Below, in pieces: positions 28,081 through 37,254 of a DNA stretch of 64,000 nucleotides. How positions within the stretch are numbered: the first letter of the stretch is position 1; the number at the start of each line of letters is the position of its first letter. A program made the position numbers and the translations under genes. Below the pieces are notes generated by a model, which saw nothing but the letters and a program-made list of their open reading frames with translations, was not told the origin of the DNA and did no database searches. Source of the stretch: Halobacterium hubeiense (lineage in GTDB: Archaea; Halobacteriota; Halobacteria; Halobacteriales; Halobacteriaceae); assembly GCF_001488575.1 (NCBI RefSeq), contig NZ_LN831303.1, positions 186,001 to 250,000 of the forward strand. The letters run 5' to 3'.

Positions 28081-28737
28081 TTACTCTCGGGGACGGCCTA
28101 ACCGCTGGACGGTCGGGAGATGCCAATCGTACGTGACCGCGACCAATCGTGTTCCGACAGTCACCACTGCACACGCGACAGCAGCCGTGCTGCCATTTGC
28201 GCCGATCGTGCCGGTCAGCCAGTATGCCGCGCCACCGAGGACGGCACAACTCGCGTAGAAGTCCTCGAAGAGGATGAACGGGGCTCGGTCGAGCAGGATG
28301 TCCGCGAACGCACCGCCGCCGACGGCGTTGATTGTCGCAATCGCAACGACGCCGAACGCTGAGACGCCCACGTCGGTGGCGACGATAGCGCCCGTCGTAG
28401 CGAAGGCGGCGAGGCCGATCGCGTCCGCGACGAGCACGACTGGGTGAGTATCCGGGGACTCCAAGCCGACGCTCAGCGTGATCGCTAACCCGACGCCGAG
28501 TAGGCCCAGCGTGATCTCGATCGGGGACTGGAGAACTAATGGCACTCGCGTGACGAGCAAGTCTCGAGTCGCGCCACCGACAAACGCCATCGCTAACCCG
28601 ACGATGGCGATTCCGAACACGTCGAACTCCTCGCGAATCGCCTTCGATGACCCGACGAGGGCGAACGCAACCAGCCCGATTGTATTCATCACCGCGAATG
28701 GGTCGCCGAAGAGAGCGGTAATAACGTCCTGACTCAC
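28081..28737 (-). CDS. TRIC-type cation channel (UPF0126) membrane protein
   Basis: 218 residues, apparently GTG start at 28737. Two repeats of three helices each: DPFAVMNTIGLVAFALVGS, AFVGGATRDLLVTRVP, then ADAIGLAAFATTGAIVA and INAVGGGAFADILLDRAP. The glycine-rich GG(A/G)xxRD and GGGxxxDIL loops are the family signature. A trimeric membrane channel, probably for K+ or other cations. Convergent with gdh, with a 17-bp gap. Confidence 0.92.
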   Translation of the reverse strand: MSQDVITALFGDPFAVMNTIGLVAFALVGSSKAIREEFDVFGIAIVGLAMAFVGGATRDLLVTRVPLVLQSPIEITLGLLGVGLAITLSVGLESPDTHPVVLVADAIGLAAFATTGAIVATDVGVSAFGVVAIATINAVGGGAFADILLDRAPFILFEDFYASCAVLGGAAYWLTGTIGANGSTAAVACAVVTVGTRLVAVTYDWHLPTVQRLGRPRE

Positions 28738-28804
28738 TGCATTCCCTTATGATAGTGACTCTGTTGAGTGCTACGTATCAATCACGCTTTGTGGCGAACC
28801 TTTT

Positions 28805-28885
28805 CCAACTGTCCCGTCTACAGAATCGCGGCCCGACGGGTACTCCCAACCGCCCGTGAACCGCCTCGGGGTCAAGCCCGGCCGT
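28805..28885 (+). mobile_element. decayed tnpB-type 3' end
   Basis: Contains CCGTGAACCGCCTCGGGG followed by TCAAGCCC, where the second hairpin arm is lost. The intact version of this hairpin is at 50628-50650. Remnant only. Confidence 0.4.
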
Positions 28886-28964
28886 TCAATCGACAGCACG
28901 AGAATGTGCAGTATATATTTTGGTTAGAAGAAGAAATATGTGTGCTTAGTCCGTTGGTCGAAGT

Positions 28965-29483
28965 ATGACCGACGACACTCGTCGTGACGGCCCACCGTCA
29001 TTCGACCGGCCATTCGAAGGCCAGGACACGAAACAGCGCGTGTACGGCGCGGTCCTCCATGCGCGGGAGCCGATGACAGCCGCCGAGATTGCCGAGCGTG
29101 CAGACTGCTCCGAAGAGTCTGCACGGACGCACCTGTCTTTCTACGCTGATCTCGGCATCGTCATCCACCACGACGGCCGTCCAGCGCGATACGAGCGCAA
29201 CAACGACTACTTCGAGTGGCGGCGAATGAACGAACTGGCGAACGAACACACCGTCGACGAACTACAGGCTCGGGTTTCGGACCTCACCGACCAAATTGAG
29301 GCATACCGCGAGGAGTACGACGCTGACTCGCCCGCTGACGTTGATGTCCTCGACTACGACGCCGAGAACGTTGACGACGTGTATGCGGACCTCGGTGACT
29401 GGGCAACCGTGATTGAGGAACGACAATTGCACGAGCGCGCGCGCCAGAAGGCGACTAGCTCGACAGCGCCGTCGCACGGCTGA
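28965..29483 (+). CDS. winged-helix regulator, probable antitoxin
   Basis: 172 residues. wHTH near residues 20-75 (KQRVYGAVLHAREPMTAAEIAERADCSEESARTHLSFYADLG) with R-rich contact ARYERNNDYFEWRR, then a coiled coil (VDELQARVSDLTDQIEAYREEYD) and an acidic region. TATA-like GTATATATTTTGG about 45 bp upstream. It precedes the next gene by 2 bp. This pairing of a wHTH gene with a small basic/aromatic partner resembles haloarchaeal toxin-antitoxin pairs, an inference from layout and size. Confidence 0.75.
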   Translation: MTDDTRRDGPPSFDRPFEGQDTKQRVYGAVLHAREPMTAAEIAERADCSEESARTHLSFYADLGIVIHHDGRPARYERNNDYFEWRRMNELANEHTVDELQARVSDLTDQIEAYREEYDADSPADVDVLDYDAENVDDVYADLGDWATVIEERQLHERARQKATSSTAPSHG

Positions 29484-29485
29484 CG

Positions 29486-29917
29486 ATGGTGCCGGCCGAC
29501 GACCCCGCGAGTCCCGCGCCACTAGACCGGGCGGTGTTAGAGCGGATACAGTCTCGATTCGCTGGCCGTCGGATGTTCGAATCAGTGGCCCTCGTCGAGG
29601 AGGGGAAGCTGTATCTCCGTGTCGAACTCGCCGATGATTACTACCCGGGCGATGCGTCTGCTCGATTTGAGATTCGGTGGTATCGCAACGACGATTTCAC
29701 CGTCCACTATCAAGAAGAGCGCCAAGAGAGCGTGTGGAAGCGTCGCTGGGACCGCCACCCCAGCAGCCACAACGCACGCGATCACTTCCATCCGCCGCCG
29801 GATGCAAGTCGTGCCGACGCAGAGGACGCACAGTGGCCCCCAGACCATCGTGACGTCTGTCAGCTCGTCCTCGATTACGTCGAAGAGCGAATCGAGACAC
29901 TGTGGGAACGAGAATAG
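29486..29917 (+). CDS. TumE-like (DUF6516-like) protein, possible toxin
   Basis: 143 residues starting 2 bp after the wHTH gene. Core ARFEIRWYRNDDFTVHYQEE followed by WKRRWDRHPSSHNARDHFHP, DHRDVCQLVLDYVEERI. The layout (beta-rich body, RWDRHP-HN-DHFHPPP block, C-terminal helix) resembles the TumE toxin group. Similarity judged by eye. If correct, the upstream wHTH is its antitoxin. Confidence 0.55.
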   Translation: MVPADDPASPAPLDRAVLERIQSRFAGRRMFESVALVEEGKLYLRVELADDYYPGDASARFEIRWYRNDDFTVHYQEERQESVWKRRWDRHPSSHNARDHFHPPPDASRADAEDAQWPPDHRDVCQLVLDYVEERIETLWERE

Positions 29918-30075
29918 ACGAGTGGCCTCGGCCCTCTATCGGGGGAGAGTCGGGATGGTGAGTTCGTGGGCTGTCGCTGTAGGTCTGGCTGTGGTTCTTG
30001 ATGACGCGTGGTGCCAACAACTGCAGGCGGTCACAAAATCTATGTTTATGTTGTTGTGAACTCCTTGTAAGGAAA

Positions 30076-30291
30076 ATGGGTGAAGCGATAGAGCAATCCC
30101 GGGAGACTATATTCCACGGATACATCAGCTGGCAAGTCAGAGCAATCATCTGGACAGTTCAGGTCATTATTATCGGGGTCATCCTTCAATTCGCATTAGG
30201 CAGAATTGGTACTCTACTCACATTCCCGATATCTGCTCTGCTGTTGTTCCGCCAGTTCCACCACCACATCATTAACGAAACAACTGAATAA
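30076..30291 (+). CDS. small membrane protein
   Basis: 71 residues from ATG 30076, preceded by GTAAGGAAA. Two hydrophobic segments (IIWTVQVIIIGVILQFAL and LLTFPISALLLF), a polar N-terminus and HHHIINETTE tail. No family recognised. Confidence 0.55.
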   Translation: MGEAIEQSRETIFHGYISWQVRAIIWTVQVIIIGVILQFALGRIGTLLTFPISALLLFRQFHHHIINETTE

Positions 30292-30308
30292 GTCCCCCAA
30301 CTTCGCGG

Positions 30309-30334
30309 TTTGCACACCTACTGAGCGGCTGTTC
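30309..30334 (+). repeat. short dispersed repeat beginning TTTGCACACCTACT, copy 2
   Basis: TTTGCACACCTACTGAGCGG followed by CTGTTC; differs from 11517-11542 at one position. A decayed relative (TTCGCACACTCACTTACGGG) is near 31118. Confidence 0.5.
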
Positions 30335-30429
30335 CCCTACGAATTACCGGATTAAAATCTGCCTTGATGTCGTGATCGATTCGGTAAGTACAGACAAGAC
30401 ATTTATCTCCTCCTCCAGACGCCCAACCC

Positions 30430-31062
30430 ATGAACCGTCGAGTGATTCTCTCCCTTTTCGCCCTACTAGTCGCGTTCTCACTTGTCGGTGCCCCCATCAC
30501 GATGGCGGACTGGGGCGAGCAAGCTACCTTCTCGTCTGAGCGTATCGAGAAATCCGACATCCAGGGAGACACTCCGCTACTCCAGTACGACAGTCTCTCG
30601 AACTCCGCGCAAGATGCTGTTCGACGGACGATCGAATCGCCGGACGGACACTACACGGTCTTTGGGAACGAAGACCGGCCAGACCGATTCTTCTACAGTG
30701 ACTACGCTGCGCCCGGCCAAGGCCTGTATGCGATTGCCTACGAAGGACAGTACTATCGCTTCACTACGTATGCGAGCGGCGGATTCCCCTTCGTGTACTG
30801 GCTCTACCAACTGCCGTTCATCATCTATGGGCTAATCCTCGGCGGGGTTTCGTATACGTCGTTGCAGGGTCGGACCACAGCTCGAACTGCGGCACTCACT
30901 GCTGTTCCCGGAATCGCGTTCCACCGCCTCGGGCCCGAATTTGACTTTCCACTGCTCACCCCCATGCAATTCGTCGGATTTGGAGTACTCGCCGTTATCC
31001 TCGTCCTGATAGGGCTGCTCTGGGCATCCCTGAGAGAGACGACCATCATGGCCCCAAACTAA
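30430..31062 (+). CDS. secreted/membrane protein with N-terminal signal and three C-terminal helices
   Basis: 210 residues. N-terminal hydrophobic signal (VILSLFALLVAFSLVGAPI), an exposed region with many Asp/Tyr, then helices at PFVYWLYQLPFIIYGLILGG and FGVLAVILVLIGLLWASL, with a probable helix between. Short external domain plus membrane anchors; a haloarchaea-restricted family of unknown function. TATA-like AAGACATTTATC ~25 bp before the ATG supports the start. Confidence 0.7.
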   Translation: MNRRVILSLFALLVAFSLVGAPITMADWGEQATFSSERIEKSDIQGDTPLLQYDSLSNSAQDAVRRTIESPDGHYTVFGNEDRPDRFFYSDYAAPGQGLYAIAYEGQYYRFTTYASGGFPFVYWLYQLPFIIYGLILGGVSYTSLQGRTTARTAALTAVPGIAFHRLGPEFDFPLLTPMQFVGFGVLAVILVLIGLLWASLRETTIMAPN

Positions 31063-31344
31063 CAGCGTCCGGGGTGCTGACTACTCTGTAGCGGAACTCA
31101 CCCCTTCGTATTGGAGGTTCGCACACTCACTTACGGGTTGTTTCACCGTACATAATACCTGATCAATAGGATTTCAACAGTAGCAAATTGGTCACTCCAT
31201 GGCCAGGCGATCTATGCGACAAGTATTGATTTGTGATGTTCCCGAGACTGAGTCTGAAGCGATCACGGACGCCGTTTACTATCTCTACTCGTTCGTGTCG
31301 TCGCTGTCAGAAAGCCTATGGTCGATGGTCTGGCTGCTACTGGT

Positions 31345-31491
31345 ATGGCGGAATGCCAGAACTGCGGCGGCCATGTCACGGAGGTCTACGTTCGTGTATT
31401 CACGCCGGATTCGGTCGACGAACCGCAGGTGTGTCTGAACTGTGAGGATATGACTCGTGGGCGTGAAGGCGTCCGTGAGAAACGAACGTAG
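31345..31491 (+). CDS. DUF7563-type small zinc-ribbon protein
   Basis: 48 residues, starting MAECQNCGGHVTEVYVRVF and containing VCLNCEDMTRG. Two CxxC knuckles typical of the small haloarchaeal zinc proteins that are often encoded alone near mobile elements. The upstream 31078-31344 holds only the decayed TTCGCACAC repeat and no credible ORF. Confidence 0.8.
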   Translation: MAECQNCGGHVTEVYVRVFTPDSVDEPQVCLNCEDMTRGREGVREKRT

Positions 31492-31603
31492 CTCAATCGT
31501 GGTGAAGCGAGGGATCGTCGCATTGCCTGATGTACTATCCTGACGGAATTAGCGGATTGGCCAGCTCTACTGTCGGCACATCTCTGAGGATCCTGCCTAT
31601 CGC

Positions 31604-32531
31604 TCAGGCGACCTGTTCCTCCAACGTATCCCGGTGTGCCCGAACAGTCGCCTTCGAGGCGTTGGCCACGTCCGCGGCCTCGGATTGCGTCAGCCATCGC
31701 CCCTCTTCACGACCGGCCTTGTAGAGGCAGGCCGCGGCGAACCCGGTCGGATGGACGCCCGTCGTGACGCCCCGCTCCTCGGCTTGCTCCGCGAGGGTTC
31801 GGGCACGCTGTCGGATCTCGTCCGGACACTCGAGGTCCGAGGCGAGGCGCGGCACGAACATGCTGGGGGAGACGGGCTCAGCGGGGAGGCACAGCTCTTC
31901 GTTCAGCGTTTTGTACGTGTCTCGTGACCCGTGACTCTGCGACGCGGGCCATCTCGCTGACGTCGTCCACTAACCGCGAGAGGCTGTTGCACCGGCAGGC
32001 CCCGTAGACGCTGGCCGCGACGATGGCCTCGATGGATCTGCCACGAAGCAGATCCTCGTTTTGGGCGCTCCGGAAGAGCTGACACGCCTGGTCGCGGACC
32101 GAATTGGAGAGTTCGAGGGCACTCGCCAACCGACGCACTTCGCCCAGGCCGTGGGCGAGATTCCGTTCCGCTTTCGACCGCCAGCGGCCACGGGTCTGCT
32201 CACGGCGCATCCGCGCGAGTCGCCGTCGCTTCTGCCCGGAGATCTCGTTCCCCTTCGCGTCGGTGCCGCGACCGATTTCCGTCGACAGGCCGCGATCGTG
32301 GCGGGCCGCAGTAAGTGGGGCGCCCGTTCGCTCGCGCTCCTCGTCGTCGTACGCCCGCCACTCCGGCCCGTGATCGATGCGCTGTTCGTCGATGACTAGC
32401 CCACAGTCCTCGCAGACCGTCTCGACCGCGTTCGTGGTGACCCGACCGTCGCATTCGGGACACTGGTTCGCACTCGATTCCGTTCGGACGTCTTCGTCGA
32501 AGCCCGTCTCGTAGATGTCTCTGGTTGCCAT
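31604..32531 (-). pseudogene. tfb: transcription initiation factor TFB, frameshifted
   Basis: From ATG 32531: zinc ribbon (CPECDGRVTTNAVETVCEDCG), B-reader linker with DHGPEWRAYDDEE, and the first cyclin repeat (LELSNSVRDQACQLFRSAQN). The frame breaks at about 31907 after AESRVTR. The next frame continues exactly as TFB should (YKTLNEELCLPAEPVSPSM, then FVPRLASDLECPDEIRQRA and an HTH ending ATVRAHRDTLEEQV). One extra base in ACGAGACACGTAC explains the break. Either a sequencing error, a recent pseudogene or, less likely, a programmed shift. The second cyclin fold is required for TBP-DNA binding, so the truncated product should be inactive. Confidence 0.85.
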
Positions 32532-32661
32532 CGTTCTCACCGTCTTCAGGGAACCCGCCAGTACAGCGAGCCCCTCACCCATCGAGGGGGCAATAGAACC
32601 CTCCGAAATATGGGTTAGCCATCAGCGACTTTCAAGATGTGAGAGAGGGGAGTTTGTGATA

Positions 32662-33630
32662 ATGGGCTGTACTGATGGAGTCGTTTGCGTTTCAGGTATC
32701 CCGCCGACCGTTCTCTGGGTAATACCTCTTCTTTCTATTGGGGTGATTCTCGGTCTCGGATATCGTTTGTACCAAGACCGGATCATCCTTCTGGACGGTG
32801 GTGCGGAATTTTCAATATCGCCTTGGTGGCGATGGCGACGAGGAACCCTCCGACGCATGTACCGTCAATTCAAGAGCGCCTTGTTGGTGGGGAAGATCTC
32901 GTCACACACCTTCCTCATTAAATCACTAATCGCGCTTGGACTGATTGCTGTACTCGTAATATCGATGCGCAAATCGTCATCTCCATCGTCACCTACCGGA
33001 CTTGACCAGCAAATTCTCGTCGCCGCCACGGTGTTCTATGCGACAATGATTTACTTTGAAGGACGGTTCGAATATGCTGCTCTCCGACCTGAGGACGTGA
33101 ATGTCACTCTCTTCAAAGAGGAGGAGGCTATGCCCACCACAAACACGTCACTCGTAGTATCCAATAGTGGTGAAGTCACGGCAACCGACATTACGGCTGA
33201 AATGAAGATTATTGATCTCGCCAGAAATACAAGCACGTTCACTCATGTTGCTTACACTCATCCAGCAGCCGACACGGATGCCGAAGCAAGTGACCCATTA
33301 GAAAGTGGAAGGCGACGAGAGATTACGTTCCTATTCAATTCTCCAAAGAACGAGTTTGAACGTACTAAAATGGAGGACGAGTACGGAATTGACCCATGGG
33401 TTCAAATTGAGATCGACTCGCCAGACCAGCGAACGAGCACTTGGGTCTACAGATCCCTGAAGGACGTGGATCCAGTAGATGTGGAGAGAGTAGTGGAGGG
33501 TGCCAAGGCAACGGCTGAATTATATCGCGTACAACGGGACAAGGTTTTAGACGATGAAAATGCCGGGATCGTCGGCTTTGAAGAGGTCAAAGATGACGAT
33601 GAGGATGTCCCTCCACGGGGAATCCGTTGA
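32662..33630 (+). CDS. membrane protein with large cytoplasmic beta-domain, unknown
   Basis: 322 residues from ATG 32662 (upstream in-frame codons overlap the tfb promoter). Hydrophobic segments at VLWVIPLLSIGVILGLGYRL, LIKSLIALGLIAVLVISM and ILVAATVFYATMIYF. A soluble C-terminal half follows (VTLFKEEEAMPTTNTSLVVS, then NSGEVTATDITAEMKI), immunoglobulin-like in pattern. Lower GC than its neighbours. No known family; divergent from tfb with about 130 bp between starts. Confidence 0.6.
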   Translation: MGCTDGVVCVSGIPPTVLWVIPLLSIGVILGLGYRLYQDRIILLDGGAEFSISPWWRWRRGTLRRMYRQFKSALLVGKISSHTFLIKSLIALGLIAVLVISMRKSSSPSSPTGLDQQILVAATVFYATMIYFEGRFEYAALRPEDVNVTLFKEEEAMPTTNTSLVVSNSGEVTATDITAEMKIIDLARNTSTFTHVAYTHPAADTDAEASDPLESGRRREITFLFNSPKNEFERTKMEDEYGIDPWVQIEIDSPDQRTSTWVYRSLKDVDPVDVERVVEGAKATAELYRVQRDKVLDDENAGIVGFEEVKDDDEDVPPRGIR

Positions 33631-33797
33631 GATATTAGCCCCTGTGATCTCGAACTATGTCCTCCAAATTGTTATCTCCTGTATCTCTATCTTCAAGCAA
33701 CAGAGGCAAGTTGCGAGTTCCGTCTCCCTTAGCCAACTCCAACAGTGACGTGCCAGATCTGAACTTCGATTGACAGACATCCGGCCTTCAATTCCTG

Positions 33798-34700
33798 TTA
33801 CGTAAAGGCTCGATAGATGTCCTCGACGGTAGGCTCATCAACCACAGCGTCGGTGACTTCACCACCATTTGCTTCCAGTGCCCGAACGACATCCAAATGA
33901 GAGTTGTCGCTGTCGTACGTGAGCGTGGCTTCACCGTCCGAAGTAGAGACCACCTCCGCGAAGGAGATGTTTGAAGCGGCCTCCGCCACCTTCTGCTGTC
34001 CCCCGTCGATACTGACGTGTATCTTACTACGGAGACCTGCCTCTCGTTGCAGGTCCCCAGGTTCTCCTCGAGTGAGGAGCTGCCCCTCAGAGAGGATTCC
34101 GATGTGGTCGCAAAGAACCTGAACCTCGCCGAGAATGTGGCTGGAGAAGAGGATCGTTGTCCCCCGCTCTCGTTCCTGTTCGACGACTTCACGCACGATC
34201 TGTGAGCCATCCGGGTCGAGGCCGGCGAACGGTTCGTCAAGTATCAACACTGCTGGGTTCCCAATAAGCGCAGTCGCCAGCCCCAACCGCTGGGTCATTC
34301 CCTTTGAATATCCGCTTGCTTGACGGTCCTTTGCTTCCGTAAGGCCCACTCGGGCGAGCGCATCATCAGCATCGACAGTTGCGCCACGGAGTTCGGCAAC
34401 GTGTTTCAGGTGGTCTCGTCCAGTTAGTGTGGGGTACGGTGTGAACCCCTCCGGAAGGACTCCAGTTTGGGACCGAACGGAAACGGGGTCTGATTCGGGG
34501 TTGATCCCTGCGACTGTTGCCTCTCCTCTGGTCGGCTGGATGAGGCCCATCAGCATCCCAATCGTTGTCGACTTTCCGCTGCCGTTCGGCCCTAAAAACC
34601 CAAACACACTTCCTTCCTCAACGGCGAGGTTCAGGTTGTCTACCGCCAGCGTATTGCTGTATTGCTTTTCGAGGTTCGTGGTTGTAATAACGTCTGTCAT
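33798..34700 (-). CDS. ABC transporter ATP-binding protein (ABC-2/Nos/Ccm type)
   Basis: 300 residues. Walker A FLGPNGSGKST, Q loop TGVLPEGFTPYPTLTG, signature YSKGMTQRLGLA, Walker B AVLILDEPFAGLDP and H loop FSSHI are all intact. It overlaps the upstream permease gene by 4 bp, so it is translated with it. Exporter-type subunit; given its neighbours it may move a Tat-exported product's partner or provide immunity, an inference. Confidence 0.94.
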   Translation of the reverse strand: MTDVITTTNLEKQYSNTLAVDNLNLAVEEGSVFGFLGPNGSGKSTTIGMLMGLIQPTRGEATVAGINPESDPVSVRSQTGVLPEGFTPYPTLTGRDHLKHVAELRGATVDADDALARVGLTEAKDRQASGYSKGMTQRLGLATALIGNPAVLILDEPFAGLDPDGSQIVREVVEQERERGTTILFSSHILGEVQVLCDHIGILSEGQLLTRGEPGDLQREAGLRSKIHVSIDGGQQKVAEAASNISFAEVVSTSDGEATLTYDSDNSHLDVVRALEANGGEVTDAVVDEPTVEDIYRAFT

Positions 34701-35647
34701 AGTTGCTGGAGGTCGGATCTCTTGAACACAGCATACCCTACTGCGAACACGACCAGCGAGATGCTGACCAGCGTTACCACGCTGGCCATCGGGTGTAGAT
34801 ACAGTGGGACCCCTGAGTCACCGAACAACGGACCGAGGGGTGTTACGCCAAGGGATACGCTATCCGGGCGTAGGTTAAACACGATGAGTAGGGAGAGCGC
34901 GTCAGCGTTGGGGAGGCCTAATGCCCAGTTCGAGAATGCGTAGTACGCGTTGGTAGGTGGGAGCCGACTAACGAGGGCTAAGAGACCAAGTGGGGCATCA
35001 GGTTGTGTACTAGCCAGGACAGTGCCGTCCGTTCCAGCGGGAGAGCCACCACTGGCGGACCCGTAGAGTAGCTTCAACGGGGCTGCGACGATAGATTCGT
35101 AGAAGAGGAACGAGGTAGCCCCCCCGACAAACGCGACGCTCGCGGGGACAATAGCTCGCTGAAAGAGCGCAGAGAGGCCAATCATCCCAATCGTGAGTGC
35201 TCCAGCGTACACCCCACTAAGAATTTCAAAGCCCAGCGTCCGCGGAATCGGCGGGCGGAAACCTGAAACTGTCCCGTAGAGATATCCGACGAACACGACA
35301 GCGGAGATCGCGAGTAGTAGAGCCGCGGTTTGACCAAGCGCTTTGCCCACCAGCACGTCGAGACGCGATACCGGCTGTAGCACTGTCGTCTGGAGCTGGC
35401 CGGCCCCTCGAGCGCCAGCAATGGCGCGAGCCCCAAAGAAGATACACGCGAAGGGGATGCAGATAGCAATTCCCCGCTGGAACGAGGCGATGTATCGGAG
35501 ATTGCCGAGGTACTGCATAGCTGTCTGCGTTGTTGTGACGTTTACTATCCCATCCAGTAGAATTGGTAGACTAAGGAGCCAGAGCACCCGGCTTCGCACA
35601 ATTCTATTGAAATGATACTCCGCAACCGCTGTTACGTTCTGTGGCAT
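34697..35647 (-). CDS. ABC-2-type permease
   Basis: 316 residues, six hydrophobic segments (IVRSRVLWLLSLPILLDGI, GIAICIPFACIFFGARAIAG, AALLLAISAVVFVGYLYG, IGMIGLSALFQRAIVPASV and two more). The GARGAGQLQTTVLQPVSR block after the second helix is typical of NosY/ABC-2 permeases. Forms the channel for the coupled ATPase. Confidence 0.88.
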   Translation of the reverse strand: MPQNVTAVAEYHFNRIVRSRVLWLLSLPILLDGIVNVTTTQTAMQYLGNLRYIASFQRGIAICIPFACIFFGARAIAGARGAGQLQTTVLQPVSRLDVLVGKALGQTAALLLAISAVVFVGYLYGTVSGFRPPIPRTLGFEILSGVYAGALTIGMIGLSALFQRAIVPASVAFVGGATSFLFYESIVAAPLKLLYGSASGGSPAGTDGTVLASTQPDAPLGLLALVSRLPPTNAYYAFSNWALGLPNADALSLLIVFNLRPDSVSLGVTPLGPLFGDSGVPLYLHPMASVVTLVSISLVVFAVGYAVFKRSDLQQL

Positions 35648-35713
35648 ATAGTTACTCTGTCTTGTATCTTCTCTGAGGAAAATGTTTCTGAGGCCGTAGG
35701 GCCGTTTAGACGG

Positions 35714-36382
35714 CTATAGCGGTGCGTTAGAGAGGAGAGTCTCGCCGTTGCCCAACGCGTCTCCACTGACATCTACCTCAGATGTGACGGTCTTACCGGC
35801 GCCCCGGAGTCTGAACTGGGCCTTTGCGCGCTGGATGAACGAAGCTGGGTCGCGTACTTTCTCGTCCACTTCCTTGCTTCCACTCACGTACGCCGCGAGC
35901 AGACCGCTGGCATTAGGGTCGAGAGTGGAGTTCACGCCTTGGTAGTCGCTGTTGTTGTAGGACCAGTCGATTCGGTGGGTGAAGGTGTACTCCGTTGTCG
36001 TCCCACCGACGCTCCCAGTAGCGGTAGCCTCGTAGTCTTCGGGTATGTAGGCGTCCGGAGTCGCCTTGATCTCAGAGGTCGATGGCATGGCGTTGGTCGT
36101 TCCCTCCTCGATACTCCAGGTGACATCCGTCATGACGCCTACGACTGCGTCCGTTCGTGCCTCGTTCAGTTCCCGTAGGTGCTTGGGCGGGTTGTCCTGC
36201 GCGTCAACCCATTCGAGATACTCAATGACTGCATCTCGATTCGAGGGGTCGAACGATGCTGAACTGCCGCTTTCCGCGGCCGTTGCACCTGGGACTGCGA
36301 CGGCGGTTGCTAGTGCTGCACCAGAGGCTTTGAGGAACCTTCGGCGGTTCTGCGATGTTGAGTTGCTATTTTTGCGGTCCAT
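35714..36382 (-). CDS. Tat-exported protein of unknown function
   Basis: 222 residues from ATG 36382. Twin-arginine signal QNRRRFLKASGAALATAVAV, with likely cleavage after ATAAES. The mature part (about 180 residues) has no Cys and contains NRDAVIEYLEWVDAQDNPP and a C-terminal DVSGDALGNGETLLSNAPL. It lies 66 bp upstream of the ABC permease on the same strand, so the three likely form an operon. The secreted product plus exporter resembles halocin-type clusters in layout, but the sequence does not match a halocin I know. Confidence 0.75.
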   Translation of the reverse strand: MDRKNSNSTSQNRRRFLKASGAALATAVAVPGATAAESGSSASFDPSNRDAVIEYLEWVDAQDNPPKHLRELNEARTDAVVGVMTDVTWSIEEGTTNAMPSTSEIKATPDAYIPEDYEATATGSVGGTTTEYTFTHRIDWSYNNSDYQGVNSTLDPNASGLLAAYVSGSKEVDEKVRDPASFIQRAKAQFRLRGAGKTVTSEVDVSGDALGNGETLLSNAPL

Positions 36383-36595
36383 GACTTCATTGATTACTAA
36401 GACCATTATCGCATTAGCCTATGCATTAACAATATACCGATTTGTGGGGAGATATCACCGCTCAAATCTTTTGGATTATATGCTAGTTTTCATAATGTGC
36501 GTAAGTTATTATTACAAGCTATAGGAAAAGGATATGATGAACTCCCAACTTTTGAGGGGTCGTCATTTCACGGGATTTTTGCAATCCATGGAGTG

Positions 36596-36832
36596 ATGAT
36601 AAGACAACCATATTCTCCGGTGCGACTCATAGCAAACAAAGATACCGGCCGCGGACGGGATTCGGTTCGGCGCACCTTCCTCAAAGGTGCGGCTGCAACT
36701 ACGTTCAGCATTGCTGGGCTTTCCGTGACGAGTGGCGGTGCCGCAGAAGCAAGTGCGTCGCAGCCGATCGAACTCCCAGCTATAATTGCGACGTTGGTAT
36801 ACCTCTCAAGCCAACAGAGCCATAGAACCTGA
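36596..36832 (+). pseudogene. truncated Tat-signal protein
   Basis: About 79 codons containing the twin-arginine signal SVRRTFLKGAAATTFSIAGL and a GGAAEA cleavage region. The frame then runs into sequence that does not continue a protein and stops just before a tnpB-type end (36860). Probably an exported protein gene cut off by insertion of the element. The AT-rich upstream 36383-36595 has no gene. Confidence 0.55.
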
Positions 36833-36859
36833 GTACCCCACCAAGTAACGATAATCCGG

Positions 36860-37245
36860 AGGGACTTACGGAAGTATGAGGAGAAAGCCTCGTGCTTTAG
36901 CGCGGGGATGAATCCGACACCTCTCCCCAAATACCGTCCGAACTACCCAAACCGATGTTTTAAGTAACTCATCACCCTACTAACAGCCAACCGAGGCGGC
37001 CTGCCCGCCCGCTTAATCGGACAGTATCGGGATTCCCTGATTCCAAGTGGAAGACACCCTCTTCCGTACCGGAACTCGGGGTGTAAGCACTAAGAAGTAT
37101 CTCCGAATCCCATGCCGGGATAGGAGTAACGGCTGGTTGGCACAGCCAGTAGCTGTCCTTCGGGGTGGCTACAAACCTTAAACATCCCAACCCAGCGGTG
37201 CGGTACCGTGGGAATCCTCGCCCTTTCAGGGCGGGGAGGATGTCA
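36860..37245 (+). mobile_element. two tandem tnpB-type 3' ends without tnpB
   Basis: First end at 36860-36915: CTTACGGAAGTATGAGGAG, AAAGCC, hairpin arms CTCGTGCT/AGCGCGGG, GATGAATCC. Second at about 37130-37245: TGGCACAGCCAGTAGCTG, then GGTACCGTGGGAATCC with hairpin CGCCCTTTCAGGGCG and GGGGAGGATGTCAA. The 200 bp between them resemble element interior but no TnpB residues are readable. Both may be guide-RNA scaffolds. Confidence 0.55.
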
Positions 37246-37254
37246 ATGGGGAAA

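Noticed and set aside
31199-31445. 70-80 codon ORFs starting at ATG 31200 and 31233
   Set aside because: They overlap the DUF7563 zinc-ribbon gene in other frames and lack any acidic or family features.
35714-36382. Halocin C8-type precursor
   Set aside because: The mature part has no cysteines, whereas halocin C8 is Cys-rich; only the Tat signal and neighbourhood are similar.
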